A DNA stretch of 64,000 bases, taken from assembly GCA_963932465.1 (NCBI GenBank), contig OZ010792.1, forward strand, positions 110,602,935-110,666,934. Reading direction: 5' to 3'. Below the pieces are notes generated by a model. That model did not search any database, was not told the origin of the DNA, and saw nothing but the letters and a program-made list of their open reading frames with translations. The translations under genes were made by a program, and so were the position numbers. Positions within the stretch are counted from its first letter, which is position 1, and the number at the start of each line of letters is the position of its first letter. Of this stretch, positions 35,691 to 47,296 are shown piece by piece. Origin of the DNA: Maratus speciosus (lineage: Eukaryota > Arthropoda > Arachnida > Araneae > Salticidae).

Positions 35691-36209
35691 ATATGGGACA
35701 TTCTCACAATCTTTTGACTTTTGGGGGAAAAAATCTGGCAATCTTGCTAAAATAACATTTTAATCTGATAGACGAATGCCTTAATGATTCAAAAGAAAGA
35801 AAAAATGGTCAGCAGCGAAAATTTTTTTATTTAACTGAGGTTTAAGTTAAACTTGCGAGTTTAATTTCCCTTACCGTTTTACCCCTATAACTTTTTATTT
35901 TCTTCTAAATTTTCACCTATAATGAATTTGCATAGTACCCACAGGACATTCAAATAAGAAATATTAAAAATGTAGTACTTTTAATACAGAATTTTTGTAT
36001 AACATTGTCTTAAAGGGGTGTTAAAGAAGGGACGGTAAGGTAAAAAAAGGGGATGGTATTGGAGAAAAGGGACGAAATGGTAAAAAAAGGGACGGTAAGG
36101 ATGGAACGGTAAGGAAAATTACCACCTATTTTTAGGAAAATCATATTAAGACTAAGTGATAGCCACAATGTTCATTGATTTTTAGAAACAGTTCTTAATA
36201 TTGGATTAA

Positions 36210-36255
<46 letters not shown>

Positions 36256-36861
36256 CTTTCAAGAATAAACCTTGGGGACGGTGAGACTACCAATAAAGCC
36301 ACGGTGCTTGAAATTGATATTTAAATGCTGATTTAAATTCTACAGTAAATTTCCTGCCAAAGAATTTTAGACATTATTTCTCTAGCATACTTCTGCATGA
36401 GAAAAAAACTTGAAAAAAAATCTGTGACTGCATCTGAAATGATTTTCGGTATAATTTTAGAAGAGGGATGGTAAGGAATCTAAAACCCAGGTACAGAGTT
36501 TAAAAAATAATAACAACCCTAAAAATGTATGCAGATTAATTTTTAGCTACATATTTATATAAAACAATAGTTCCAGTTTCAGAAAAAAATTACATCGAAT
36601 TATTTTTAATGAAACAATTTTATAGAGACAGCTCCAAACTTAAAAAGCAGCATCAGGGACACGGGACGGTAGATGAATTTTCCTGGTATTTGGACCCCCA
36701 ATATCGTCCAAAACTTATTTATCTCGTTAATATTGTTATGCAATCATGCAATGGGATGTTCCCCAGTATATGAAATTAAAAAAACACACAAATAAGTGTA
36801 TTAAATAAAAAATTATTATTCAGAGACATGAAAGTCAAAACATTGTGAGAATGCCCCATAT
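35691..36861. mobile_element. TIR element with purine-rich GGGACGGTAAGG repeats
   Basis: The left end ATATGGGACATTCTCACAAT and the right end, read inverted (ATATGGGGCATTCTCACAAT), match over ~35 bp. The interior contains many copies of GGGACGGTAAGG-like words (36030-36110, 36275, 36465, 36660) and a T-run of about 40 (36217-36255). No ORF. The target duplication is not clear. Confidence 0.65.
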
Positions 36862-37216
36862 CTGAAATTGGTGAAGACCACCGCCGCGGCGAGAGGCCTC
36901 TTTTCGCCTGCAGTCCTTTATTCTTCTACTTATTCCGACTCTTTTGCGGAAGCAAGGTTCGCGTGTCCCCAGCCACGTCATGAGTAAAAAACACTCTAGC
37001 GAAAGCCAGGTTGGGAAAAAAAATTATAACCGGACAAATTTAAAAGGGAAATTGCACAAATTAAAGACACCCAAAAGCAGGAAGGAAGGGCTTGGGGCCC
37101 TATAGCTACCAACCAACCACTGCTACGTCGAGCTTATTATTAGTCTCTATTATGACTTAGAATTACGCGAATATAGACTATGAAAATTACAACTGAATGT
37201 AAATTTTAACGTTGGT
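36862..37216. other. Moderately GC-rich unknown block
   Basis: 36880-37140 is richer in GC than its neighbours. It has no open frame of note and no recognised repeat partner in the window. Confidence 0.35.
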
Positions 37217-37629
37217 TTAAGACGGTTCTTAAGTCCGCTGCTCAACAATCCTGAAACTTTCTGACACATTTACTGACTTATTTTTAAACGTAAAGGCACA
37301 AAATTGACATAACTGACTGTGGAAGCGATATGAATCGAAAGACAATTCCATTTATTTTTTTTATAACTAAATTATTTACCGAGTCATAAGCGATTTTGGG
37401 TCACGTGACAACCAGTTTTTCTCCCTTCGTCCAGAAATTCTGTTCAAAACACCAACCTTGACAGTATTTTCTGAAAGATCTTTTGCGCTTACCAAAAAAA
37501 AAAGGAAAACGTCCTTCAATCACATAGTTTCTGAATAACAACACCTGCCAATTTCATGCGTTTCCGAAGAAAAAATGAATTAAAACTTGTGTCATAAAGT
37601 TGCCCGTTTGGATTTGAGAACAGTTTTAA
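37217..37629 (-). mobile_element. TTAA MITE family 1, copy 3
   Basis: TTAA at both ends (37217-37220, 37626-37629), in opposite orientation to the copies at 9925 and 35213. It is the most diverged complete copy: the end reads GACGGTTCTTAAGTCC. It keeps the 'GGTCACGTGAC' core. Confidence 0.75.
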
Positions 37630-38563
37630 ATAGGAATTTCACAGAAATTATATTTTTACGATTAAGTAGGTACAATTTGTATTTAGTTTTTTAATTTCTT
37701 TTTTAAATGTATTTTCTGAAATCCATCTGGATATTTGACTATTCGTATAAATGGAGTTTGGAAGTAACTTCACCGTACAAATATATCCTTCTCTCGTAAT
37801 TCCAAAATGCCTCCTCCTAACCTTCCCAACTCCCTCCCAGAGAAAAATGTTTACGTTGAACACTAATAGAGAAAATGTGGCTTTTTGAAGAAACAAAAAT
37901 AATATCCATAAATTGTGCCCAATACTCCAAAAGAATCCCACAAAAAAAACTTTTTAAATATATACAGGCAGCGAGCAGTATATGTGTATAATAGAAGCGC
38001 CCCTGTTGAAACATTTACGTCGATGTTTCCTTGGAATAATTTTAAAGGAGGATTTAGATTGAAGATGGCGCCACGCTAGACTTGTTCTTGAACTTGGTCT
38101 TGAGAAAATTTAAAATTAATAAATGGTATTATTACTTCATCTACTCGACGGTGCTGCTGCGACCTTGATTTTTTATGTTATTTATTTTAAATGAGAAACT
38201 TTTGTTATTATGATTAGTTGAGCATATTAGAATTAAGCAGTACTCATTGTGGCTTTATAACGGAAAAACACGTAGTATTAGAAAATACAGTCGGACCTCT
38301 ATTTAACGAAGTCGCTAAATCCCGAAAAAAAGTTCGTTATATGGAAAATTCGTTAAACAGAGTGTCACCTTTTAAAGTACTTTAAACTACATAAAACATA
38401 TTTTAAGCCCATAAACACTAAAAATAATTAAAAAAAAGTAATTAATAACATTTTTTTTATAAATTATATCTATTTGTGTTAGATATTTTACTCATCAAAA
38501 AGAAATCTGCAACGGAAATAAAAATGAAACAAAACATTGTCTGAAAATACATTGTATTTTCAG

Positions 38564-38755
38564 TTAAAAAAATAATTTTACATTAAAAGCAGGATTTTTT
38601 ATTATGGTCGATAAGCTGTTTGGAGGAATACCAAATTTTAAAGCAATATTCTTTTTCTTCACGCATTTATCCCCCTCATCAAGATTTTTTTTTCTTTTAT
38701 GCCAAGCACTTTCGCTTTGACATTTTCGAGGTAAAAAAACCGAAATTACCAGCAC
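38564..38755 (-). pseudogene. pogo/Tigger transposase, CENP-B-type HTH fragment
   Basis: A 63-codon frame contains KKNIALKFGIPPNSLSTIIK (about residues 35-54). This matches the conserved 'IAxxFGIPxSTLSTIxK' helix-turn-helix of pogo-family transposases and CENP-B-like proteins, which bind transposon ends. The frame is truncated on both sides: the first part is not similar, and no DDE domain follows because the element is a deletion derivative. Strand and position agree with the enclosing element. Confidence 0.75.
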
Positions 38756-38787
38756 GACTGAATGATCTAGAAAACGACAGACTCTAG

Positions 38788-39213
38788 TTAAGGCTGTTCT
38801 TAACTGCTCTGCTCAACAAGCGCAAAAAATTCATTTTTTAACGGAAAGGTATAAAATTGGAAAGTCTGGCCATGGAAGCGATTTGGAATTGAACTGTTTT
38901 TTTCCATTTTTTTGATCAATCAATTACCTATTGAGTTATAAGCCATTTTGATCACGTGACAAACACGTTTTTCGCCCTCTCTTGAGTGCTCTTTCTCCCT
39001 TCGCGCCGAAATTCGGTTCAAAACGTCCACTTTGACACTATTTTCTGAAAGATCTATTGCGTTTGCAAAAAATGAAAAAAAAAAAAAAAAAAAAACAGCT
39101 CAATTACATACTTTCTGAACAACACCACCAGCTAGTTTCATGCATTTTCGAACAAAAATAAATTAAAATTTATGTCAGAAAGTGCGCCCTTTTCGATTTG
39201 AGAATAGCCTTAA
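38788..39213 (-). mobile_element. TTAA MITE family 1, copy 4, nested in the pogo-like element
   Basis: TTAA at 38788-38791 and 39210-39213, ends GGCTGTTCT / AGAATAGCC. It is very similar to the copies at 9925 and 35213 in reverse orientation. It inserted after the pogo-like element had settled. Confidence 0.85.
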
Positions 39214-39963
39214 AGGACACAAGGCAGGCACTTCTTGGATGAAAAGCAAAGAATCACAGCGATTTTACTTCTCTCGGTGAGTTAGGTGCCTGGTAAGACC
39301 TGTTCATGTTCATTGATCATCATAAAATGTATTAAAAGAAAGAATAAGTTTGAAATGTCCAGTAATATTTTGACAAATAGGGAGGAAAAAAATTAGATCC
39401 CAAGAAAATGTTCGTTAAATAGAGAATGGACTTCGCTATTTGGAGGTTATTTTACGAAGAAAATCGCGAAATGTTCTTAGTCCCAAGGAAAAGTTCGCAA
39501 AATAGAGGTTCGTTAAATAGAGGTCCGACTGTACATTCAGTTTTAGATTTTTTAAAAATATTTCTACGTGCGTGTCATCTCACCAAGGAGAGAGCAATTA
39601 GCTCTCCTTGTATTTAAAATTTTAATTAACTAAAATTTCTTTTATGTTAAAAAAAAGTAACGTTTATTCTTCATAAGGGATTTAAAATAATTAAACACTA
39701 AGACACTAAGGGAAAGAGGAGGAACCACGAATTTTTTATAGAGGGAGAAGGGGGTCTGACATCTGAACACGTACACTGTAAAAAAAATTCCGCAACGTTC
39801 CTGGGAAAAAATGGGCAGCTGAGTTGCCCATTATTTCCAAGAAACATTTCTTGAAAATGACTGGTACTTTACTGTATATGTTAAAAACTTTCTACAGAAA
39901 TGCCAGTAAGTTTCCTGCGAAATACCAGGAATATTTCTGTTGACAGCAAAACATTACTGACAT

Positions 39964-40117
39964 ATTCAAGGCTGGAGTAGCACAAGAGCAAAAAATGTCC
40001 AGACCAGGGATCGAACCTGGATACTTGGCGTGCCGTGCCAATGCCTTACCTGTTAGGCTATCCGGACCGATACCTGGCTGACATAATTCACTCTGGATGT
40101 TCGTTCCCTTCATTATG
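39964..40117 (-). mobile_element. tRNA-derived SINE with 13-bp target duplication
   Basis: 154 bp flanked by ACATTACTGACAT on both sides (39951-39963, 40118-40130). The sister MITE has a single copy of this 13-mer at the same place (near 49669-49681), an exact empty site. The minus strand contains a complete 71-nt cloverleaf at 39997-40067 with a 7-bp acceptor stem, a 5-bp anticodon stem (loop ACGGCAC), a 5-bp T stem and the B box GGTTCGATCCC. C instead of T at position 33 argues against a working tRNA. A ~50-nt 5' extension and a ~30-nt tail surround it. Confidence 0.85.
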
Positions 40118-40607
40118 ACATTACTGACATTTCACAGCATGCGGGATCCGCAGACGATTTTTACATTTCCAGTTGACAATTTTCGCTTTATTATCATTAT
40201 TTGTTAGAATGAAAAAATATTTTGAAATTGACATCAAAATTATTATTTATAATTTACACGAAAAAATAAATTTTCAGTTAAAATTCAATAAAGTAAATAT
40301 ATATGTGATATATTGTTTCTGAACTTTGCTTAAAATATAAAAATATATAAATGTAAATAATAATTAGAAAAAAAATCTAGACATAAAATATTTTGGATTT
40401 TCGTCAGTAATTATGTTAGTTTACAAGTTAGATAAAATACATATAAATTTTCATGAAAAAAAAAAACATAAACGTAATTGTATATTTTTTCGAAAAAAAA
40501 AAAATCAAATTTGCAGCAATTCAAAGTGTCAAATATATGTCAAATTTAAATCAAATTGTAATAAAGTGTTAAAATATAAAATTAATTAAAAAAGAAAAAA
40601 AAAGTCA

Positions 40608-40675
40608 AGAGGTAGCATCGAACCCGGGCCGTACGGGTGGCGTGCAAGCTTTCTGCGTCCACACCACGAAAGACA
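40608..40675 (-). repeat. tRNA-like relic inside the MITE
   Basis: On the minus strand, 'GTGGTGTGGACGCAG' and 'GGGTTCGATGCT' resemble A and B boxes, followed by a T-run. The same relic is present in the sister copy on the plus strand at 49125-49192. It was therefore part of the MITE before the copies separated. Confidence 0.5.
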
Positions 40676-43204
40676 CGTTGAAAGCTGCAAACTAATGGGT
40701 ATTTGAAACGTATGCTAAAACTCGGCATCTAATTTCTGAAAATCTAAGGCCCATTTGAAGAAATCCTTTCACAAGAATAATTAGAGATAATAACTCTAAA
40801 ACATACTTTAAATTAATCAAAATAGGTAAGAATCATATTTGATTGTCCCCTGGTTAATGCAGATCCAAATAATAGGTGTATTTTTTTTACACAGTCTGCT
40901 CGTTAAAGATTTCACAGACAAGTACGAGAGATAATCTCTTAGTGATGTCACAGAGGTATTGTATTTTCATCTCAATTATCTTGGCAATAGAGACGTAAAG
41001 GATTATGTCGTCTATTGATTTATTTGCATTCCATATTGATTTTTTTTTAATTCATTTAAGGAATTCGTTTTCGACACTCGCGCGCGAGCAACGGATTATA
41101 GAAAAAAAAATAATAAATGGCGGCCGCAGCGTTTTGCTGTTTCCAACTTTTGTTCAGGAACGTTTCAGATAAGAAAACCAGAATTTCACAGGAAAGAGCT
41201 AAATTATTCTGAAAACCTGATAAAAGGCGAAACGTTCCTGGATTTTACATGGAAAGTTACCATTTTTTTTTACAGTGTATTAATAATACACATAGAGCGG
41301 ATTTATCACTAAGTGAAGAAAAAAAAAAGGAAGAGGGAGAACTTATAATATACATTGTTTTGCTTAGGCATACTAGGTTGTAAATAGCGATGATTTTTGA
41401 TGTTCTCTGGAATTTTAGTTAGTATTTTAAACTTTTTGTAATTACGATTCCTGCGGAATATATTTTAGTTAGTTGCACCTTTAACCAAGTGGTTAAAATA
41501 GTGGCTAGATAGTTTTAGGTAAAAGGTTCAAGCAAAGAACATACTTCATTTTATTATTTTTTATTATTATTTAGTTAAGCAAATTTCTAGTAGAAATAGT
41601 TTAATGAGGAAAATGGTATAAATCCATAAATAAAGTGAAAAAAAATTATAAACATAGTGGATCTATGATTTTTGACTAATTTTTGATATATTACTGTAAA
41701 ATATAAAAATTTAATATTTCACTTTTATAATATTTACAATACTTGGAATAATGGTATTATCAATGAATAATTAAAAAAAAAAATAATAATAATAAAAATT
41801 GGAAAAGTTACTGTATTATTGGGGTATAATTACTATTGTTGGGGGGGGGGGGGGGGTAAGTTATATGGTTGGTAAATGGATATACATGACTAAAATGTTT
41901 TTTTTCCCAAATTGGCCATACGAAAAAAAAAAAAATATTTTTTTTGGTTGTGGTGGATTTTAAAGTAGGGCTCTGAACACTGGTTTTGTAACTACTAGTC
42001 ATTAGACAAATGGATACATGTAAAAAGCATGGGGTACGCCTCTAAGTTAACCTTTTGCGGGCTACACACCACTGTTTTAGGTCCTAATAAAATCCGGTGG
42101 ACTCTAATTTAAAAAAAAAAAAAAAGGATATTTTTTTTTAATATAAATGGGGGGGGGGGGGGGGTCTAGAAGATAATAAATAGGGAACTCTACAACATTT
42201 TAACAAGAATAAATAATTATTTTTATATACACACATATATATATATTCGGAATTCAAGTTAAAACACAAAGGGAATACATAAAACAACTCTTTTTTTTTT
42301 TCCTCTCTCTTACACAAATAAAGTAATAAATACAATTTATATAACATAAGCAAAAGTATGTGCATAGGGTCACTCCGTACGGATAAGTAAGTAAGGAATG
42401 TAATAGGTAATAACTCGCTGTCAGTTAGTTTCTGTTTACCACGCAATAAGTGCGCGCGCAGGGCAGGAAAGACATTCAGAGAAGGGATTGTTTTTCTCTC
42501 TTGGAGAACTCCCCATCCTCTTTTTGGAGCATCAGTTCACGATCTCTCTTTACAGAAACGAGAGAAGGAATTCGGGTTCAGAGAAAGGGGAGGATGAAGG
42601 GGGAGTGAATAACTACTCAATATTTTTACTTTTTGGTTCATGACAGCGGAATTTTGGAAAAGGGGATTTTCAAAATTTCTATGGGAACTGCACACATAGA
42701 TAAAAAAAATGTTGCAGGATAAATTTTTGGGGAGGCATAATTAAAATGGATTTGCACTTTTTAAAGGGGGGGGTGGTGGTATTTAAACAACACCTAAATT
42801 AATAAGGATATTAGGATAACTGTGGAAGATGGATTAACAGCAGAGTAGGGTATATTTTATAAATAATTATTAATATAAAACTGGGCAGAGCCAAAGATAA
42901 ATATGTATATACATTTTTTTTTGGTTTTGGCAACTTCTTTTGGGGATGTACTTTTTTTTTCTTCCCAAGAAAAGTAAATATATAACGAGGGTATTTACGG
43001 TTCCAGTTATTTTACAAACGATTCGAATGAAATGGATACATTATATTTATAGAAATAAAATCTTAATCAAATAAACTGATAAGCAGTAAAAACAAAAAAA
43101 AAAAAGAAAATCAGTAGGTTTGGAAAAGGGCTCCCTATGCACACACATCAATATATAAGATTCAAATTCATATTGTATTTAAATACAAAACAGATAGTAT
43201 TGTG

Positions 43205-43236
<32 letters not shown>

Positions 43237-43970
43237 GTAAATTAGGGACAAACATCTGCTTCACCTTGCCTGAAAGCATTTTATCACATTTCATATATAT
43301 ATAAAAAATTGTCATGCAGAGGCATGCGGTTTAAAATCAGATAAATAAACAGATAAAAAATTGTCATGCAGAGTACGTGCAGTAAGAAATTAAATAAATA
43401 AAAATAAATTGACCAGCAGGCATTCGGTTGGAAGTTTAAATGTTGTGGCCTCTCTAGCGGACACATAGTTTTAAACATACTGGCATCAAGAAAATTCAAT
43501 TGGATTTTTCCCCCCTTTTATGAATAAGAAAATAATGAAGATTTTTTTTTTCTTCTAAATTTGATTTTAAATTCTGGTGTCAGTTTTGCATTTCATCTTT
43601 TCGGAATACAGATTGCTTGACACCGAAAAGAAATAATTTAAGATTTAAGTGTGCGAAAAAAAAAAATAATAATGAATAAATAATTAAGATTAATACTATT
43701 TATACCTTATGTATATATATATATATATTCTACTAGTATAAATAGAAAAACAATTCATATTGTCCTAAGTAAGTATTTTTATTAATAAATGCTAGTTATG
43801 GTGTGTAGAAGGTAGCGGTTACACCCCAAGGGCAATGTTTACTACAGGTCAAGAAAATTTAAAGGGTCAAATGTAAATAAACAGTCGCCTAGCGCCATCT
43901 ACGTGCATTTCAGAGAAACATGCAAAATGTATTCAAAGACAGGCATGCAGAAATGGGAATTTTATCTTAC

Positions 43971-44023
43971 CGGCTTTCGCTCTCTGTAGAAATCCTGGAT
44001 TCAGTCAGGAAGGTTCGCCACAT
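43971..44023 (-). other. Possible short exon or start with splice donor, minus strand
   Basis: An ATG at 44021-44023 opens 17 codons running into CCG|GTAAGA (donor at 43965-43970). The sequence just upstream (TGGCGCTCGCAATGTGGCG) is GC-rich in AT-rich surroundings and starts TGGCG, like a primer-binding site. No matching LTR end was found. Function unknown. Confidence 0.25.
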
Positions 44024-44726
44024 TGCGAGCGCCAGATTTAATTTTTTAACCAGGAGCAACAATTTTTTTTCTTCTTCTTGTTCACTGAAATAACCCGCAT
44101 AGTATTAGCATAGTACATAAAAAGACATTACGTATAGATATATAGGACATTTAAACGGTATTGGGTTAGAAAATATCTTTAACAAATTAAGATAAAATAA
44201 ATTAAAGTAGAGGATAATTTTTTTTTTTCTCCTCTTTTCGTTAGTCAAAATTTACATTTTTAAAAAGGAAGGACTATTATCAGATTTAAACAATTTAATC
44301 CCGTCAATTGTGGTGCATACTGGATGGTAAAAAATTCATTAACGAATGTAGGTTGCAATTAAATTAATAAGAATTTTTATCTATTGGTATATCTTTTTTT
44401 TTATTTTTTAGTATGTATTAAATTTGAAATAATACAAATTAATTAAATAAATATAACAAAATAAATTTCATAATGCAAGTAAATACGCAAAAAGTAAAAC
44501 AAAATTAATTATTATTATTTTCTTTTTCTCTCTCTACGGATTCTTTTGGTATATATATATATATTTTAGTTACGAGGTAATACAGCTTTTTTTTGTTTTT
44601 TTTTAAGTAACATAAAAAATCTACACGTAAGAGAAAATATAGAGTACATAAAAGGGTTTACCAGGGGTATCAGAACTGGGAGAGCTAGGTTAAAATGAAA
44701 AGAAAATGTATTATTGAACACTATAA

Positions 44727-44762
<36 letters not shown>

Positions 44763-44831
44763 CTATTTATAATTTTTGTTTTCTCTTGTGGAATAATAAT
44801 TAAATCATTATTTAAATTAATTTTTACTTAC

Positions 44832-44958
44832 ATTTTTGTGTGGAGAGCAGAAAGAGGGCTGATCAGCTTCCAGGCATTGATATTCTCTGCAGGCGGAGAT
44901 TTATTTTTAGCCGGCCGGCATTGTGTGGAAGAGGATCATGTCTTTCTTCAGGGTTCCC
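44832..44958 (-). other. Exon-like segment with consensus splice sites, minus strand
   Basis: The 127-bp segment is preceded by ATATTTTTACAG and followed by GTAAGT on the minus strand. It is GC-richer than the surroundings. One frame stays open for 16 codons and then stops; the others stop sooner. It might be part of a non-coding transcript or chance. Confidence 0.25.
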
Positions 44959-47283
44959 CTGTAAAAATATAGATTGGGTGCAGGTATTAGGGTATTGTAT
45001 TTAAAAAAATAAGGGTTTCCACATACAACAACAAAAAAAAAAAAAAAAGAAAGAAAGAAAGAAAAAACATTCGTGGTTTTAATTCAATTTTAAGAGTATC
45101 AGTTGAAAACGATATTTATATATTTTAGATAAGAGTATTCGTAGAGTTATTATTGATAATTTTTTTTCCTTGTTTTCTTTTTTTTTCTCTCGGGGTGAAT
45201 ACAAAATTAATTGTTTAGGATATTTTAATATAAAGTACACAGAACCCGTTTATTCTGCAATATACTGTAAATTCGAAGGCGCGGTTCAACTTTATTAGTT
45301 ACGAATTAAGTTTCGTCTTATACAGGTGTCAGTAAAAGTGAGGGATTCCAATGAACAGGAATAACATTTTTGGATGTTATATTTTAAGAAAGTATATCGA
45401 GTTTTTCTTAGCACTTTTCATAGGTCTAAATGGAACTAACATTTATAGGGGAGACAGTAATCAAATAAGGATATCAGATGCTGTTTGTAAGAAAACAGGC
45501 TACAGTTCCGTACGGGAGGAAGTGAAACTGGTTTCGTGGAATGTCATTGATGCAGCAAAATGGCTACTAGGCTTCCGTATTTGCATTACAAACACTTGTA
45601 TTATAGTTAATTATTATAGTAAATAGTACGAAAAGAAATTGTTTTTGTTGCGTAGGCGGTGTATAGGGTGCAGATTAAGGAATACGGAGAAGTAATGTAA
45701 AGATAATACATGTATTACAGGGATTAATAGAAGTAATTGTTACTTACTTTGCAAACGGAATATCCACGCCTCTCTCTTAAGGGTCACTCCAGCACCAGCT
45801 CGTACTAGACTTGGCTTGGCATTAAGGGGTGACCTTCGGCCGCTCTGGAATTATCACTTTCCAGCCTGTTTCGATACATTATAATGGGCGATTCTAAGTG
45901 TTATCGATGGCAGGTAACGGGTAGCTGGAAAAGTGGATATATTTTTTTCTTCTTTCTCCTCTTTTGTTGACGCTATTAGAAATTGTAATTTTACGATAGC
46001 TTGTATTGCACTGTTTGCTAGGGTGTTTAAAGTACCTATTGAGGAAAAGGGAGTAGTGAAGCGGTGAATGAGTGGAAACAATTCACTTATTTATATGAAA
46101 GAAAAGAATAAATAGAAGAAGAGTGTTTGAGTAATTTATTTAAAATAAAGTAACATGATAGTACTTACACTCATAATTTGTAATTTCAGATAAAGGATTC
46201 AGTCACAAAATAATATGAAATACTGTTTTTTTTTCTTTTCTGCTTTCTTTTGTTTTTAAATTTCTACTATCTCTATCTCCTTCTCTGGGTGGAAGTGCTG
46301 TTTTTTTTTTTTGTTTTTTTTTTTGTTTTTTTTAAGTCTGAGACTGAGTTTCTTATATTTGAGAGAATATTAATAGTTATTTGGTTAACTTTTAATTAGA
46401 GGGTACGTTTAGAGAATCACGTAATTTACTGAATGAAAGTATCGAATTTACTATATGAGAATCAATTTTAGATATTGTGGTTGCATAGTTTTAAAAATAT
46501 ATGTGTGTTGTAAACTATAAAGGTAGTGAAATAATTGTAAAAAAAAGTATTTGAAAAATGTAAGAATATGTATTGATATATTTGCTTGTTTGGTAGTTAA
46601 ATGATTATTCGGTGTAAAAAGTTATGTTGGTAAATATGTTTCATTGTGTGTTATAAACCTTTCTTAATATGGATATTTAAATGTTGTACTTATGTAGTCA
46701 TGAACTGAATACTTGCTTTGTGTAAAAAAGTGTGCTAAACTTTGTGGATCAGTATTTAAACTCTTTGGCATAATTAATTAGGTTCCTAATTTTGGGATTT
46801 TATCTTTTATGATTAACTTTTTGTTTTCTCTTCTAAATTGGTACACATATATACAATTTTTGGGAACATTCAGGGACTGTACCTTCATCACAGAGAGACA
46901 GAACTCATGCAGTATGCGGCTGTGACGGTTATGGGGAACACTGCTTTAGGGACAGTATACAAATCTGCATAAAACAGTGGACAGAATAAGAAGGAATATT
47001 CATCTTATGTACAATGTACAATTTAGGGTACAGGCATATTTTAATGAACTATACAGATAACATCAGCGTGTATTTGATAATGAACATTCATACCTCTGCA
47101 CGGACTTCACAGAGTTTTGAACACTACGGAAGAGGTGAATCAGGGAGCATAGAGGAGAAGCCCCAGTGCCTTACAGATCTGCAACGTCCAGCCGTTGGAG
47201 AGGCTTTCGGTGTTTGATAAGGACATCGGTCCACTTGAAAGATGTTATAGTTCCTGTACATGGACTTTCAAGTGCTTTGTGTT

Positions 47284-47293
47284 GGAGGGGAAG
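47284..47293 (+). other. Polypurine tract
   Basis: GGAGGGGAAG sits three bases before the TG that opens the LTR at 47297, the expected position for plus-strand priming. Confidence 0.65.
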
Positions 47294-47296
47294 TAA

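Larger units (their letters stand above)
38288..39531 (-). mobile_element. pogo/Tigger-like element
   Basis: The ends CAGTCGGACCTCTATTTAAC and its reverse complement have TA on each side (38286-38287, 39532-39533). It is 1,244 bp including a nested TTAA MITE (38788-39213), so about 818 bp without it. A pogo-type helix-turn-helix remnant lies on the minus strand (38564-38755). A solo end of the same family, matching 50 bp, lies at 59862-59911. Words such as 'TTCGTTAAATAGAG' recur inside the right arm. Confidence 0.85.
39774..41277 (+). mobile_element. CACTGT MITE, complete copy (MITE A)
   Basis: 1,504 bp starting CACTGTAAAAAAAATTCC and ending with the complement (TTTTTTTTTACAGTG), with TA on both sides (39772-39773, 41278-41279). 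Inside are a palindrome GGGCAGCTGAGTTGCCC, the SINE at 39964-40117 and a second tRNA-like relic at about 40608-40675. The target CATAC, hit by an LTR element in the sister copy, is intact here (40802-40806). No ORF. It shares its end sequence with the elements at 7040 and 59056. Confidence 0.85.
41280..47296 (+). mobile_element. Internal DNA of the rearranged LTR element, 3' portion
   Basis: By the inversion model this plus-strand stretch is the downstream part of the internal region, ending in a polypurine tract and the 3' LTR. It is AT-rich with many homopolymers (G-runs at about 41841-41857 and 42151-42167; A-runs at 43206-43234 and 44729-44760). No gag, protease, RT or RNase H motif was recognised on either strand. 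Open frames such as 45351-45626 (91 codons) and 45854-46081 on the minus strand have no visible domains. A large non-coding interior is what non-autonomous LARD-type elements show. Confidence 0.55.

Noticed and set aside
45351..45626. 91-codon frame as retroelement ORF
   Set aside because: No domain, composition like the surrounding AT-rich DNA, and no supporting conserved motif.
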